A DNA stretch of 50,508 nucleotides, taken from positions 1 through 50,508 of the forward strand of contig NZ_SLXE01000020.1 of the NCBI RefSeq assembly GCF_004341385.1, read 5' to 3'. The notes below the pieces were generated by a model, which saw only the letters and a program-made list of their open reading frames with translations, was not told where the DNA came from and did no database searches. This DNA is from Uruburuella suis (GTDB lineage Bacteria; Pseudomonadota; Gammaproteobacteria; Burkholderiales; Neisseriaceae). The position numbers were made by a program, and so were the translations under genes. Numbering within the stretch: position 1 is the stretch's first letter; every line of letters begins with the position of its first letter. Shown one piece after another: positions 7,928 through 16,228 of this stretch.

Positions 7928-8554
7928 TTACGCTGGCTTTTGGAAATGGCGGCTCAATGCTTCTTCCACCGATTGGCGCACCAAAGCCAAATCGCGGTTG
8001 CTGTCGATGAGTGCATAGCGCTCGGGCGCGGCGGCGGCGCGGCTCAGATAGGCATCGCGCACGCGGGTGAAAAAGGCGGCTTCTTCCTGCTCGAAGCGGT
8101 CTTTTTCGCGCGCCTGCGCAATGCGGCTCATGGATACTTCCAGCGGCACATCCAAAAGCAAGGTTAAATCGGGGCGCAGGCTGCCTTGCACCCAGTTTTC
8201 CAGCGTTTCGATGTCGGCAAATGGCACGCCGCGCCCGCCGCCCTGGTAGGCAAAAGTGGCATCGGTGAAGCGGTCGGACACCACATGCACGCCGCTTTTG
8301 AGCGCGGGCAGTATCACGTTTTCGATGTGTTGTTGGCGCGCGGCAAACATCAGCAGCGTTTCGGTGCGCAAGCCCGCTTGGGTGGCGGGGTTGAGCAGGA
8401 TTTCGCGCAAGGCTTCGCCCAAAGGCGTGCCGCCGGGCTCGCGGGTGAACAGCACCGGCAGGCGGCGCTTGTCAAACCAATTCCGAATCACGTTAAGATT
8501 GGTGGATTTGCCGGCGCCGTCGATGCCGTCGAGGGTGATGAATTGTGCTTGCAT
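7928..8554 (-). CDS. tmk: Thymidylate kinase
   Basis: Tmk phosphorylates dTMP to dTDP with ATP, an essential step of dTTP synthesis. The 208-residue length is standard. The P-loop GIDGAGKS is at 10-17, the TREPGGTPLGE loop near 38-48, and the DR motif (DRFTDATFAYQGGGRG) near 91. Just after that come lid-region residues. It stands between mltG and holB, as in many proteobacteria. A GGAAG just upstream of ATG provides the ribosome site. Confidence 0.95.
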   Translation of the reverse strand: MQAQFITLDGIDGAGKSTNLNVIRNWFDKRRLPVLFTREPGGTPLGEALREILLNPATQAGLRTETLLMFAARQQHIENVILPALKSGVHVVSDRFTDATFAYQGGGRGVPFADIETLENWVQGSLRPDLTLLLDVPLEVSMSRIAQAREKDRFEQEEAAFFTRVRDAYLSRAAAAPERYALIDSNRDLALVRQSVEEALSRHFQKPA

Positions 8555-8621
8555 AAGGCTTCCGTGTGGGCAAACGGCGCTGGGCGCGGTTGGTTGGAAA
8601 GATAAAAACGGATTATAACGA

Positions 8622-8659
8622 AATAGGCCGTCTGAAAAAATGTTTTCAGACGGCCTATT
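8622..8659. terminator. DUS inverted pair after mltG
   Basis: AATAGGCCGTCTGAAAA pairs with its reverse complement (17-bp stem). It lies 23 bases beyond the mltG stop and about 70 bases upstream of tmk. Confidence 0.75.
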
Positions 8660-8681
8660 GAATTGTGCCTGCCAATCGGGC

Positions 8682-9680
8682 TTATTCGCGCTTTAAAATA
8701 TATTTGCGCACGGCGGCGTTGTGTTCATCAAGGTTGTGGCTGAACTGGCTCAAGCCCGTGCCGTCCATTTTCGACACGAAATAAAGGTATTTTTCGGCTG
8801 AAGGATGGGCGGCGGCTTCGAGCGCGGCGCGGCCGGGCAGGGCGATGGGCGTGGGGGTGAGGCCGGTGCGGGTGTAGGTGTTGTAGGGGGTGTCGCGCTG
8901 CAAATCGGCTTTGCGGATGCGGCCTTGATAGCGGCTGCCCATGCCGTAAATCACGGTGGGGTCGGTTTGCAGGCGCATGCCGATATTGAGGCGGTTGACG
9001 AATACGGCGGCCACATGGCGGCGGTCGGCTTCGTGGCCGGTTTCTTTTTCTACGAGGCTGGCCATAATCAGCAATTCATACGGGTTTTGATAGGGCAGGC
9101 CGCTTTGGCGCTCGTCCCACGCGGCGTGCAGACGCTGCTGCATGGTGCGGTAGGCGAGGCGGTAGAGCTGCAAATCGCTGCTGTCGGCATCGATTTCGTA
9201 GCTGTCGGGGAAAAACAGCCCTTCGGGGTTGCTGCTCGGGGCATCGGGTGCGATGGCTTGCAGCAATTTTTCATTGCTCCAGCCGCGGGTGTCGTGGCGG
9301 ATGTCGGCGGTGTTGTCGATGATATTGCGCATTTGTGCAAAACGCATGCCTTCGATAATGCGCACGGTAACGGTGTCGGGGTGGCCGCCGCGCAGGCGCT
9401 GCAAAATCTGCCATGCCGATACGTTTGCGGGCAGGCGGTAAGTGCCGCTGTGCAATTGGTTGTGCGCGCCCATCAGGTAGGCGGTGGCCAGCAGCACATG
9501 GCGGCTGTAGATGATCTTGTCGTCATCAAGCTTGCGGCTCACGGCGGAAATACCTTGGCCTTGTTCTACTTTCATGCGGTAGGCGGCGGGATTGCTTTTG
9601 GGGATAAACAACAAGGCAGCCCAAGCGGCAGCCAGCAATATCAGCACAATCAGCAGCCATTTAATGGTTTTTTTCAGCAT
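8682..9680 (-). CDS. mltG: Endolytic murein transglycosylase MltG
   Basis: An inner-membrane lytic transglycosylase of the YceG/MltG family that cleaves nascent glycan strands and sets their length. The 332-residue protein has a single N-terminal membrane helix (about 7-26), a LysM-like region, then the catalytic domain. The motif SLVEKETG contains the catalytic Glu211 and is followed by the family signature RLNIGMRLQTDPTVIYG. It is followed downstream by tmk, holB and pilZ, the common yceG-tmk-holB order. Confidence 0.93.
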   Translation of the reverse strand: MLKKTIKWLLIVLILLAAAWAALLFIPKSNPAAYRMKVEQGQGISAVSRKLDDDKIIYSRHVLLATAYLMGAHNQLHSGTYRLPANVSAWQILQRLRGGHPDTVTVRIIEGMRFAQMRNIIDNTADIRHDTRGWSNEKLLQAIAPDAPSSNPEGLFFPDSYEIDADSSDLQLYRLAYRTMQQRLHAAWDERQSGLPYQNPYELLIMASLVEKETGHEADRRHVAAVFVNRLNIGMRLQTDPTVIYGMGSRYQGRIRKADLQRDTPYNTYTRTGLTPTPIALPGRAALEAAAHPSAEKYLYFVSKMDGTGLSQFSHNLDEHNAAVRKYILKRE

Positions 9681-9794
9681 GGTGTGTTCTTTAAAGTGTG
9701 ATGTGGTTTTAGGGTTTGATTGAAGCGAAATCTGCTGCGTTTTTATTTGTGTTTGCCGCTTTGTTTCACAATCAGTTTGGAGCGGGCCGGATAA

Positions 9795-10865
9795 TCAGGC
9801 TTCTTCGTTGTGTTTCAGGTTGGGAAAAGTGCTGAGGCCGTCTGAATATTCGGCGGCGGCAAGCGCTTGTGCGGCTTGCTGCACGGTTTCGGGCATCAGC
9901 TTGTTGAGGCAGTCGGTGTGGCCGAGCGGGCATTCGCGCTGAAAGCAGGGCGAGCAATCGAGGTTGAGGCTCACGATTTGGGCGCGGCTGCTCAAGGGCG
10001 GAGTGTGGTCGGGGCTGGAGGAGCCATACACGGCCACGAGCTTTCTGCCCAGCGCGGCGGCCAGGTGCATCAGGCCGCTGTCGTTGCACACCACGGTGTC
10101 GGCGCAGGCGAGCAAATCGATGGCTTCGGATAAGCTGGTTTGGCCGCATAAATTGATGCACAGGCCGTCTGAAAGGGTGTTGATTTCTTCGGCGATGCTG
10201 AAATCTTTTTGTGAGCCAAACAGCCAAACCTGCCAGCCTTGAGCGGCATAGCGGCGGGCGAGCGCGGCAAAATGGCGCGGCGGCCAGCGTTTGGCGGGGC
10301 CGTATTCTGCGCCGGGGCAGAAAGCGAGCACGGGCTTAGCGGTGTTGAGGCCGTGGCGGGCAAGCGCGGCGGCCTGGCTTTGCGGGTTGATTTGAAAGCG
10401 CGGCCGGCCGGAATAGCCGTTGAATTCGGCCTGAGTGGGGTGCGCCAGCGCGGTGTAGCGGTCGACCATCAAGGGCAGCGCGGCTTTGTCGAGCTTGCGG
10501 ATGTCGTTGAGCAGAAGATAGCGTGATTCGCCCACATAGCCGGTGCGCTGCCGGATGCCGCTGGCGGCGGCGATAATGGCCGATTTGAGCGAGCCGGGCA
10601 GCACAATCACCTGATCATAGCCGCGCTTGCCCAATTGGCGGCCGAGCTGCCAGCGCTTTTTCAAATCGAGCGCGCCGTGGCCGAAAGGGTTTTCCAGAAT
10701 GCCGCTTATTTCGGGCATGCGTTCAAACACCGCCATCGACCATTTGGGCGCGAGCACATCAATGGTGCAGCCGGGGTGCAAATCTTGCAGACGGCGGTAG
10801 AGCGGCTGCGTCATCACGCAATCGCCTATCCAGCTGGGGGAAATGATGAGGATTTTTTTCGACAT
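9795..10865 (-). CDS. waaF: ADP-heptose:LPS heptosyltransferase II
   Basis: A 356-residue GT9-family glycosyltransferase that adds the second L-glycero-D-manno-heptose to the inner core of lipooligosaccharide at the cytoplasmic face. The start PSWIGDCVMTQPLYRRL is the family motif of heptosyltransferase II. The C-terminal half has FCPGAEYGPAKRWPPRHFA and CNDSGLMHLAAALG, which bind the nucleotide sugar. Two DUS lie inside the gene (about 9834 and 10161), translating as SDGLS and SDGLC. The gene is upstream of mltG with about 114 bp of non-coding DNA between. Confidence 0.92.
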   Translation of the reverse strand: MSKKILIISPSWIGDCVMTQPLYRRLQDLHPGCTIDVLAPKWSMAVFERMPEISGILENPFGHGALDLKKRWQLGRQLGKRGYDQVIVLPGSLKSAIIAAASGIRQRTGYVGESRYLLLNDIRKLDKAALPLMVDRYTALAHPTQAEFNGYSGRPRFQINPQSQAAALARHGLNTAKPVLAFCPGAEYGPAKRWPPRHFAALARRYAAQGWQVWLFGSQKDFSIAEEINTLSDGLCINLCGQTSLSEAIDLLACADTVVCNDSGLMHLAAALGRKLVAVYGSSSPDHTPPLSSRAQIVSLNLDCSPCFQRECPLGHTDCLNKLMPETVQQAAQALAAAEYSDGLSTFPNLKHNEEA

Positions 10866-10996
10866 GGCAAGGTGGGCTGTGGGGTTTGGTTGTTATTGTA
10901 ATGCCAAACCCAAAAGTCCACCTAACGGCGTTGGTTTGGCTGGCTTTTTCTCATCAACAATCAGGTGTGGCTCAGGCTGTTGCACCGAAATGCGCG

Positions 10997-11025
10997 AGGC
11001 CGTCTGAACGCTTTTCAGACGGCCT
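10997..11025. terminator. DUS inverted pair between lipoprotein gene and waaF
   Basis: AGGCCGTCTGAA and its reverse complement lie about 77 bases beyond the small lipoprotein gene stop. Confidence 0.65.
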
Positions 11026-11026
11026 G

Positions 11027-11092
11027 CTGTTCATCATTCATCCGCGAGTAAGCTTTTGAGCCGACATTGCCGCGTGATGAAATGTGAACAGA
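11027..11092. repeat. Internally deleted element A (66 bp)
   Basis: CTGTTCA...ATTCATCCGCGAGTAAG at one side is joined to GCCGCGTGATGAAATGTGAACAGA at the other, matching the two ends of full element A with the middle missing. It sits directly after the DUS pair and 9 bases from the lipoprotein gene stop. Confidence 0.7.
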
Positions 11093-11101
11093 AACCGGGC
11101 C

Positions 11102-11449
11102 TTAATCGGTTTCGATATAAGCCGTTTTCCTGCCTTTGCGGGTGAGCGTGGCGGCGGCATCCTGCACATGCCAGCGGGTGTCGGGGTTGGCATATTCGGC
11201 GCCTTTGGCCCACGATTGCACTTGGGTGAGGGTTTCAACCGTGCCGCCCTGATGCAGCTCTACGGTAATCGGGCGGTTGCTGTTGATATACACAGCCTTG
11301 ATGCGCTCGCTGCCTTTGGCGGCTTTGTAGTCGATGGTGTAGGTTTGTGTTTCGGCCACCACCGGCGCAGGTGCCGTCGGGCGCACGGCTTTTTGCGAGC
11401 CGCAGGCGGCCAGCGCGAAAATCAGCAGAAGCGGGGCGGTGCGTTTCAT
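11102..11449 (-). CDS. Small predicted lipoprotein
   Basis: A 115-residue protein with a type II signal peptide: positively charged start, hydrophobic run and lipobox LAAC with Cys16 as the predicted acylated residue. The mature part is polar, with a TYTIDYKAAKG segment and a lysine-rich end, and shows no motif I recognise. It lies 16 bases after the zinc-finger gene and is probably cotranscribed with it. It is likely membrane-anchored in the periplasm or outer membrane. The function is unknown. Confidence 0.75.
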   Translation of the reverse strand: MKRTAPLLLIFALAACGSQKAVRPTAPAPVVAETQTYTIDYKAAKGSERIKAVYINSNRPITVELHQGGTVETLTQVQSWAKGAEYANPDTRWHVQDAAATLTRKGRKTAYIETD

Positions 11450-11465
11450 GCAGATACCCTCCTGC

Positions 11466-11654
11466 TCAATGATGGCCGGCTTCGCCTTCGAGCCGGTAAA
11501 CTGCGCCGCAATAAGGGCATTCGATGCTGCTGTTGGATTCGATCGGCAGAAACACGCGCGGGTGGCCGTTCCAGGTTTCGTTTTGCGGGCCGGCGCAATG
11601 CAGCGGCAAATCGTGCGGGGTGATAACGATGGTGTCTTGCTTGAGTTCGCTCAT
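11466..11654 (-). CDS. Zinc-finger protein, zf-CHCC domain
   Basis: A 62-residue protein with the Cys-His-Cys-Cys zinc ligand set of the zf-CHCC family, related to the mitochondrial complex I subunit NDUFS6. Ligands are Cys20, His31, Cys46 and Cys49 (CPYCGAVYRL). Such proteins are short and widespread in proteobacteria, often encoded beside ilvE. It lies between ilvE and a lipoprotein gene. The precise role in bacteria is not established. Confidence 0.85.
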   Translation of the reverse strand: MSELKQDTIVITPHDLPLHCAGPQNETWNGHPRVFLPIESNSSIECPYCGAVYRLEGEAGHH

Positions 11655-11707
11655 GGTTTATCCTTTATATTCCATTCTGTTTGATAGACGGTATTGTGTT
11701 TATTTTG

Positions 11708-11747
11708 CGGCATAGGCCGTCTGAATGTTTTCAGACGGCCTATGCCG
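11708..11747. terminator. Long DUS inverted pair after ilvE
   Basis: CGGCATAGGCCGTCTGAA and its reverse complement form an 18-bp stem about 54 bases beyond the ilvE stop, upstream of the zinc-finger gene. Confidence 0.7.
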
Positions 11748-11749
11748 GG

Positions 11750-11792
11750 TTTGTTCACTATTTATCTTGCTTGCGGATGAATGGTGAACAAA
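11750..11792. repeat. Shrunken element A-like palindrome (43 bp)
   Basis: TTTGTTCAC and GTGAACAAA form perfect 9-bp arms around 25 bases that contain the element A right-end text GCGGATGAATG. It is probably a degenerate, mostly deleted copy of element A beside the ilvE stop. Confidence 0.55.
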
Positions 11793-11800
11793 TCGGCCGA

Positions 11801-12730
11801 TTATTTCACGTAAGTCAGCCAGTGGCGGTAGGCCGGATTTTTGCCTTCCACGATATCGAAATAGCGCTGTTGGATTTCGGTGGTGATGGGGCCGCGCTCG
11901 CCGATACCGATTTCGCGGTTGTCGATTTCGCGGATGGGGGTGACTTCCGCTGCGGTGCCGGTGAAAAACACTTCGTCTGCGGCGTAAAGCTCGTCGCGGG
12001 TGATGCGCTTTTCAATCACCGGCAAGCCCATTTCTTCGGCGATGGCAATCACGCTCTTGCGGGTGATGCCGTCGAGCGCCACATCGAGCGCGGGGGTGTA
12101 GAGCCTGCCTTCGTTTACCACGAAAATGTTTTCGCCCGAGCCTTCGGCCACATAGCCTTGCGCATCGAGCAAAATGGCTTCGTCGTAGCCGTCGCGGGTG
12201 GCTTCGGTGTTGGCCAGAATCGAATTCAGATAGTTGCCGTTGGCTTTGGCTTTAATCATGTGGATATTAGGGTGGTGGCGGGTGAAGCTGCTCACGCGCA
12301 CGCGGATGCCGCGCTTCATGCCCTCTTCGCCCAAGTAGGCGCCCCAAGGCCAGGCGGCCAGAATCACTTGCACATCATCGGCCTGCGGCGCCACGCCGAG
12401 CTTGGCCGCGCCATAATAAGCCATCGGGCGGAAATAGCACGAATGCAGATTGTTGGCTTTCACCACATCGATGTGCGCTTGGTTGATTTCGTCTTGCGTG
12501 TAGGGCAGCTTCATGCCAAGGATTTTGGCCGAGTTAAACAGGCGCTTGGTGTGCTCTTGCAGGCGGAAAATCGCCGGGCCTTCGGCGGTTTCATAAGCGC
12601 GCACGCCTTCAAACACGCCCATGCCGTAGTGCAGGGTGTGGGTGAGCACGTGGGTTTTGGCGTCGCGCCATTCTATTAGTTGGCCGTTGAACCAGATTTT
12701 GCCGTCGCGGTCGTCCATAGGTAATGCCAT
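11801..12730 (-). CDS. ilvE: Branched-chain amino acid aminotransferase
   Basis: A PLP enzyme (class IV aminotransferase fold) that performs the last step of valine, leucine and isoleucine synthesis. The protein is 309 residues, as expected. The catalytic lysine is Lys162 in KANGNYLNS. The start HYGMGVFEGVRAY and the cofactor loop GSGENIFVV are characteristic, followed by GTAAEVTPI near 260. It is divergent from an AI-2E/PerM permease gene. The zinc-finger gene downstream is separated by a strong DUS hairpin. Confidence 0.95.
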   Translation of the reverse strand: MALPMDDRDGKIWFNGQLIEWRDAKTHVLTHTLHYGMGVFEGVRAYETAEGPAIFRLQEHTKRLFNSAKILGMKLPYTQDEINQAHIDVVKANNLHSCYFRPMAYYGAAKLGVAPQADDVQVILAAWPWGAYLGEEGMKRGIRVRVSSFTRHHPNIHMIKAKANGNYLNSILANTEATRDGYDEAILLDAQGYVAEGSGENIFVVNEGRLYTPALDVALDGITRKSVIAIAEEMGLPVIEKRITRDELYAADEVFFTGTAAEVTPIREIDNREIGIGERGPITTEIQQRYFDIVEGKNPAYRHWLTYVK

Positions 12731-12915
12731 GATTTGCTTTCTTTCGATAATGTGATGCGGTTGTGCGGGTGCTTCTGCGCGCGGCTGCGTTGTGCGCGGC
12801 GTGATGCATGCGGCAGGGCGGGTGGCTGCCGCAGCTGCGGACGGGAAGCGGAAAAATGTTTTTATTATACCTGTTTTTTATTTTGCTGCGCGTGCCTTTG
12901 CGGCAGATATCGGAT

Positions 12916-12943
12916 AGGCCGTCTGAAGCGTTTCAGACGGCCT
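12916..12943. terminator. DUS inverted pair between ilvE and permease gene
   Basis: AGGCCGTCTGAA and its reverse complement lie between the two divergent genes. Here it follows no gene end and may serve only DNA uptake. Confidence 0.5.
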
Positions 12944-13009
12944 CAAAGGCAGATGCAAAGCCGCCGCCAAACTGGTATGCTTGCACCGTTTGCAAACCGG
13001 AATAAAGCA

Positions 13010-14086
13010 ATGTATCAGAAGAAAACGCGCGGCATCAGGCCGTGGATGGCCGGCGTGGCGGTGCTGGCGGTGGTGGTGTGGCTCTTTTATGCCTTGGGCA
13101 ATATTCTCACGCCGTTTATCGTGGCGGCGGTGTTGGCCTATATTTTGAACCCGCTGGTGGAAAAGCTGCGCGATAAAGGCATTAAGCGCGGACTGGCGGC
13201 GATGTTGGTGATGATTTTCTCGCTGGTGTTGATTTTGGCGCTCACTTTGGTGATTGTGCCGATGCTGGTGAATCAGTTTAACAATATGGTGGCGCGGCTG
13301 CCGCAAATTGTGGATTTTGTGCAAAACAAAGTGCTGCCGTGGATCAATATGCTGCTGGGCGGCCATCTCACGCTCGACACGCCTTCTATTGTGGCGTGGC
13401 TGCAATCGCACACCGGCTCGGTGCGCGATGCTTTGCAAAGAATCATGCCCACGCTGATGAAGCAGGGCGGCACGGTGGTGTTGGGCGTGACCAATTTGTT
13501 TTTGCTGCCTTTTTTGCTCTATTACTTTTTGCTCGACTGGCAGCGTTGGGCGCACGGCATTCGTGCGATGGTGCCGCGCCGTTATGTGGGCACTTATCAG
13601 CGCATTTCGGGCAATATGGATAAAGTGTTGGGCGAATTTTTGCGCGGCCAGCTGATGGTGATGCTGATTATGGGCTTGATTTACGGCTTCGGTTTGATGT
13701 TTGTGGGGCTGGATTCGGGCTTTGCCATCGGCATGATTGCCGGTATTTTGGTGTTTGTGCCTTATTTGGGCGCGTTTACCGGCCTTTTGCTGGCCACGCT
13801 GGCGGCTTTGCTGCAATTTGGCTCGTGGCAGGGGCTTTTTATGGTGTGGGGCGTGTTTGCCATCGGCCAATTTTTAGAAAGCTTTTTCATCACCCCGCAA
13901 ATCGTGGGCGACCGCATCGGCCTGTCGCCTTTTTGGGTGATTTTCTCTTTAATGGCGTTCGGCCAATTGATGGGCTTTGTGGGCATGTTGGTGGGTCTGC
14001 CTTTGGCGGCGGTGACGCTGGTGTTGCTGCGCGAGGGTGTGGATGCTTATTTCAAAAGCGGTTTTTACCGGCAAGAGCAGGAATAA
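13010..14086 (+). CDS. AI-2E family transporter (PerM-like)
   Basis: A 358-residue inner-membrane permease of the AI-2E/PerM family. Hydrophobic helices occur at about 14-32, 36-55 and 62-85, and a second cluster fills the C-terminal half (DSGFAIGMIAGILVFVPYLG region). Members include PerM and TqsA. The substrate is not known for most, so no export of autoinducer is claimed. I start at MYQKKTRGIRPW; the longer frame to 12734 overlaps the ilvE promoter region and a DUS pair. A DUS terminator follows. Confidence 0.85.
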   Translation: MYQKKTRGIRPWMAGVAVLAVVVWLFYALGNILTPFIVAAVLAYILNPLVEKLRDKGIKRGLAAMLVMIFSLVLILALTLVIVPMLVNQFNNMVARLPQIVDFVQNKVLPWINMLLGGHLTLDTPSIVAWLQSHTGSVRDALQRIMPTLMKQGGTVVLGVTNLFLLPFLLYYFLLDWQRWAHGIRAMVPRRYVGTYQRISGNMDKVLGEFLRGQLMVMLIMGLIYGFGLMFVGLDSGFAIGMIAGILVFVPYLGAFTGLLLATLAALLQFGSWQGLFMVWGVFAIGQFLESFFITPQIVGDRIGLSPFWVIFSLMAFGQLMGFVGMLVGLPLAAVTLVLLREGVDAYFKSGFYRQEQE

Positions 14087-14127
14087 TACCGCTTCAAATC
14101 AATCGGCCATAATGGCATGACAGGCAG

Positions 14128-14160
14128 AGGCCGTCTGAAAACCGTTCAGACGGCCTTTTA
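14128..14160. terminator. DUS inverted pair after AI-2E transporter gene
   Basis: AGGCCGTCTGAA and its reverse complement, then TTTTA, lie 42 bases after the permease stop. Confidence 0.75.
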
Positions 14161-14184
14161 TATCAAACCTAAAAAATAAGCAGC

Positions 14185-14282
14185 CTGTAGGTCGAATTCT
14201 CAAATCCGACACTTGTTCGCAGAACAAGGCACACACATTGCTTTGGCCGTTGGCCGAACGTCGGTTTTAAGAATCCGATCTG
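14185..14282. repeat. Repeat E, copy 1
   Basis: A non-coding segment starts GTAGGTCG with CAAATCCGACA and ends with GTCGG...GAATCCGATC. It contains a TTGGCCGTTGGCCGAA palindrome. A related segment at about 49300-49388 has TTGGCCTGACGGCCAAATG and ends ATCCGACCTACG. The relationship is loose and judged by eye. Confidence 0.4.
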
Positions 14283-14324
14283 GGCGGATGGTGCTGCTGA
14301 ACTGCTTTTATATTTATAGTGGAA

Positions 14325-14465
14325 TGCAAGAAAAAGTGATACAAAACTACGCTCTATAACGAAGTAGGCTGGGTTGATAAACCCAAGATTTCAGACGGCC
14401 TCTGGGCTTGTTGGATTTTTAACCCAACCTACCCGTTGTGTCACTTTTTCTTGAATTTCATTATA
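14325..14465. repeat. Element B, copy 1 (Correia-like, with DUS)
   Basis: It starts TATAGTGGAATGCAAG and carries AAAAAGTGATACAAA. It contains an inverted GTAGGCTGGGTT...AACCCAACCTAC stem with one DUS (TTTCAGACGGCCT) near its middle. The right end is degraded (CATTATA instead of CACTATA). It lies between the permease and gdhA genes. Confidence 0.75.
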
Positions 14466-14496
14466 TTTTGTAAGCTTATTTTTAGGATGGGTATAA
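14466..14496. repeat. Fragment resembling the end of element C
   Basis: TTGTAAGCTTATTTTT followed by GGATGGGTAT resembles the right end of element C (GTTAGCTTACTTTTTT, TTGGTAT). It directly adjoins element B copy 1, recalling the nested arrangement at 46440-46692. Confidence 0.4.
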
Positions 14497-14516
14497 GAAG
14501 CTGTGTTGCCCGATAG

Positions 14517-14553
14517 AAAAAGGCCGTCTGAAACCCTGTTCAGACGGCCTTTT
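14517..14553. terminator. DUS inverted pair after gdhA
   Basis: AAAAGGCCGTCTGAA and its reverse complement lie 12 bases past the gdhA stop (15-bp stem with T run on the minus strand). Confidence 0.8.
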
Positions 14554-14565
14554 GATGCGCCCGCC

Positions 14566-15906
14566 CTACACCAAACCTTGTGCCAGCATGGCATCGGCCA
14601 CTTTCACAAAGCCGGCGATGTTGGCGCCGTTGACATAATTCACGAAGCCGCCGCTTTCATGCCCGTATTGCAGGCAGGATTCGTGGATATTGGTCATGAT
14701 GTTGTAAAGGTGTTGATCCACTTCTTTGGCCGACCACGACATGCGCAGCGCGTTTTGGCTCATTTCCAGGCCGGAGGTGGCCACGCCGCCGGCGTTGCTG
14801 GCTTTGCCCGGCGCATAGAGGATTTGCGCCTGAACAAAGGTGTCTACCGCGGCGATGGTGCAGGGCATATTCGCGCCTTCGGCCACGCAGATGCAGCCGT
14901 TGCCCAAGAGCATGGCCGCATCGGCTTCGTCGAGCTCGTTTTGGGTGGCGCAGGGCAGCGCGATGTCGCAGGGCACATGCCACGGGCTCAAGCCTTGGTG
15001 ATAAGGCAGACCTTGCTCTTGGGCATACACGGAAAGGCGCGCACGGCGCTCGTTTTTCAATTCTTTCAGCGCTTCGAGCTGCAATTCGGTCATGCCTTCG
15101 GGGAAATGCACAAAGCCGTCTGAATCGGACACGGTGAGCACGATAGCATTGTTGTGCAGCAGTTTTTCGCAGGCATATTGCGCCACGTTGCCCGAGCCGG
15201 ACACCACCGCCTTTTTGCCTTCGAGCTTGTCGTTGCGGGTGGCGAGCATGAATTCGGCAAAGTAAACGGTGCCGTAGCCGGTGGCTTCGGGGCGGATCAG
15301 GCTGCCGCCGTAGGTGAGGCTTTTGCCGGTGAGCACTGAGCTGAATTCATTGCTCAAGCGCTTGTATTGACCGAACAGATAGCCGATTTCGCGGCCGCCG
15401 ACGCCGATGTCGCCGGCGGGCACGTCGGTGTCGGCACCGATGTGGCGGTAGAGCTCGCTCATAAACGATTGGCAAAAACGCATCACTTCATTGTCGCTCT
15501 TGTCTTTAGGGTCGAAATCGGAGCCGCCTTTGCCGCCGCCCATCGGCAGCGTGGTGAGCGCATTTTTAAACACTTGCTCGAACGCCAAAAATTTCAACAC
15601 GCCCAAATTCACGCTGGGGTGAAAGCGCAAGCCGCCTTTGTAGGGGCCGATGGCAGAATTCATCTGCACACGGAAGCCGCGGTTGACCTGCACATTGCCT
15701 GCGTCGTCCATCCAGGGCACGCGAAACAGAATCACACGCTCGGGTTCCACCAAGCGCTCGAGCAGGCCGTGTTCGGCATAATGGCTGTTGGCGGCCAGAA
15801 AAGGAGTGAGGCTGGTAAACACTTCTTCTACTGCCTGATGAAACACGGTTTGGTGCGGGTCGCGCTGTTTGACTTGTCCGAATAATTGATGCAAATCTAC
15901 GGCCAT
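14566..15906 (-). CDS. gdhA: NADP-specific glutamate dehydrogenase
   Basis: GdhA makes glutamate from 2-oxoglutarate, ammonia and NADPH in the cytoplasm. The 446-residue protein belongs to the hexameric class I family. Substrate-site lysines are visible at Lys90 (GPYKGGLRFH) and Lys126 (PMGGGKGGSDFDPK). The Rossmann motif VSGSGNVAQYA lies near residue 235. A core DUS (GCCGTCTGAA) is embedded near 15114 and reads SDSDGF. AAGGAG precedes ATG. It is divergent from thyA. Confidence 0.95.
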   Translation of the reverse strand: MAVDLHQLFGQVKQRDPHQTVFHQAVEEVFTSLTPFLAANSHYAEHGLLERLVEPERVILFRVPWMDDAGNVQVNRGFRVQMNSAIGPYKGGLRFHPSVNLGVLKFLAFEQVFKNALTTLPMGGGKGGSDFDPKDKSDNEVMRFCQSFMSELYRHIGADTDVPAGDIGVGGREIGYLFGQYKRLSNEFSSVLTGKSLTYGGSLIRPEATGYGTVYFAEFMLATRNDKLEGKKAVVSGSGNVAQYACEKLLHNNAIVLTVSDSDGFVHFPEGMTELQLEALKELKNERRARLSVYAQEQGLPYHQGLSPWHVPCDIALPCATQNELDEADAAMLLGNGCICVAEGANMPCTIAAVDTFVQAQILYAPGKASNAGGVATSGLEMSQNALRMSWSAKEVDQHLYNIMTNIHESCLQYGHESGGFVNYVNGANIAGFVKVADAMLAQGLV

Positions 15907-16228
15907 GTGTTGCTCCTTTTTTGTGATGTTGGCTCAGGGCAGTTGAATACCGATATGCCTGATTGTTGTCAAAATAAGCTAAGGGTTTTTGAAATAATCG
16001 ATATTTATTATATATTTGCCGGAAAGACGGTGCGTTAAAAGATGTAACCTGCCGTAATATAAACTGTAGCAGGCCAAATTGCCAACAAAATTCTGCATCA
16101 ATTGGCGCAAAAGTTGGTTTGCGTCAAAGCAGCTTGCGCAGGCCGGCGGCTTAAAAAAGCGCCCCGCCGGTGTTACAATGCCGCATTATTTTCAGGCCGC
16201 CTGCTGCGGCCGCACCCGTGAGGAAACC
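15907..16228. promoter_or_regulatory. gdhA-thyA divergent intergenic region
   Basis: This 322-bp region carries both promoters. On the minus strand a TTGACA hexamer at 15967-15972 lies about 60 bases before gdhA, but only a poor -10 (TATTCA) sits at 17-bp spacing. An AT-rich tract at 15990-16015 may be an UP-like or regulator-binding region. A good SD (GAGGAAA) precedes thyA. No gene or repeat is seen. Confidence 0.35.

Noticed and set aside
12878..13870. Open frame of 330 codons antisense to the AI-2E transporter gene
   Set aside because: It is a His/Gln-rich antisense shadow of the permease gene, with no start signal or family; such frames are common where GC is high at third positions.
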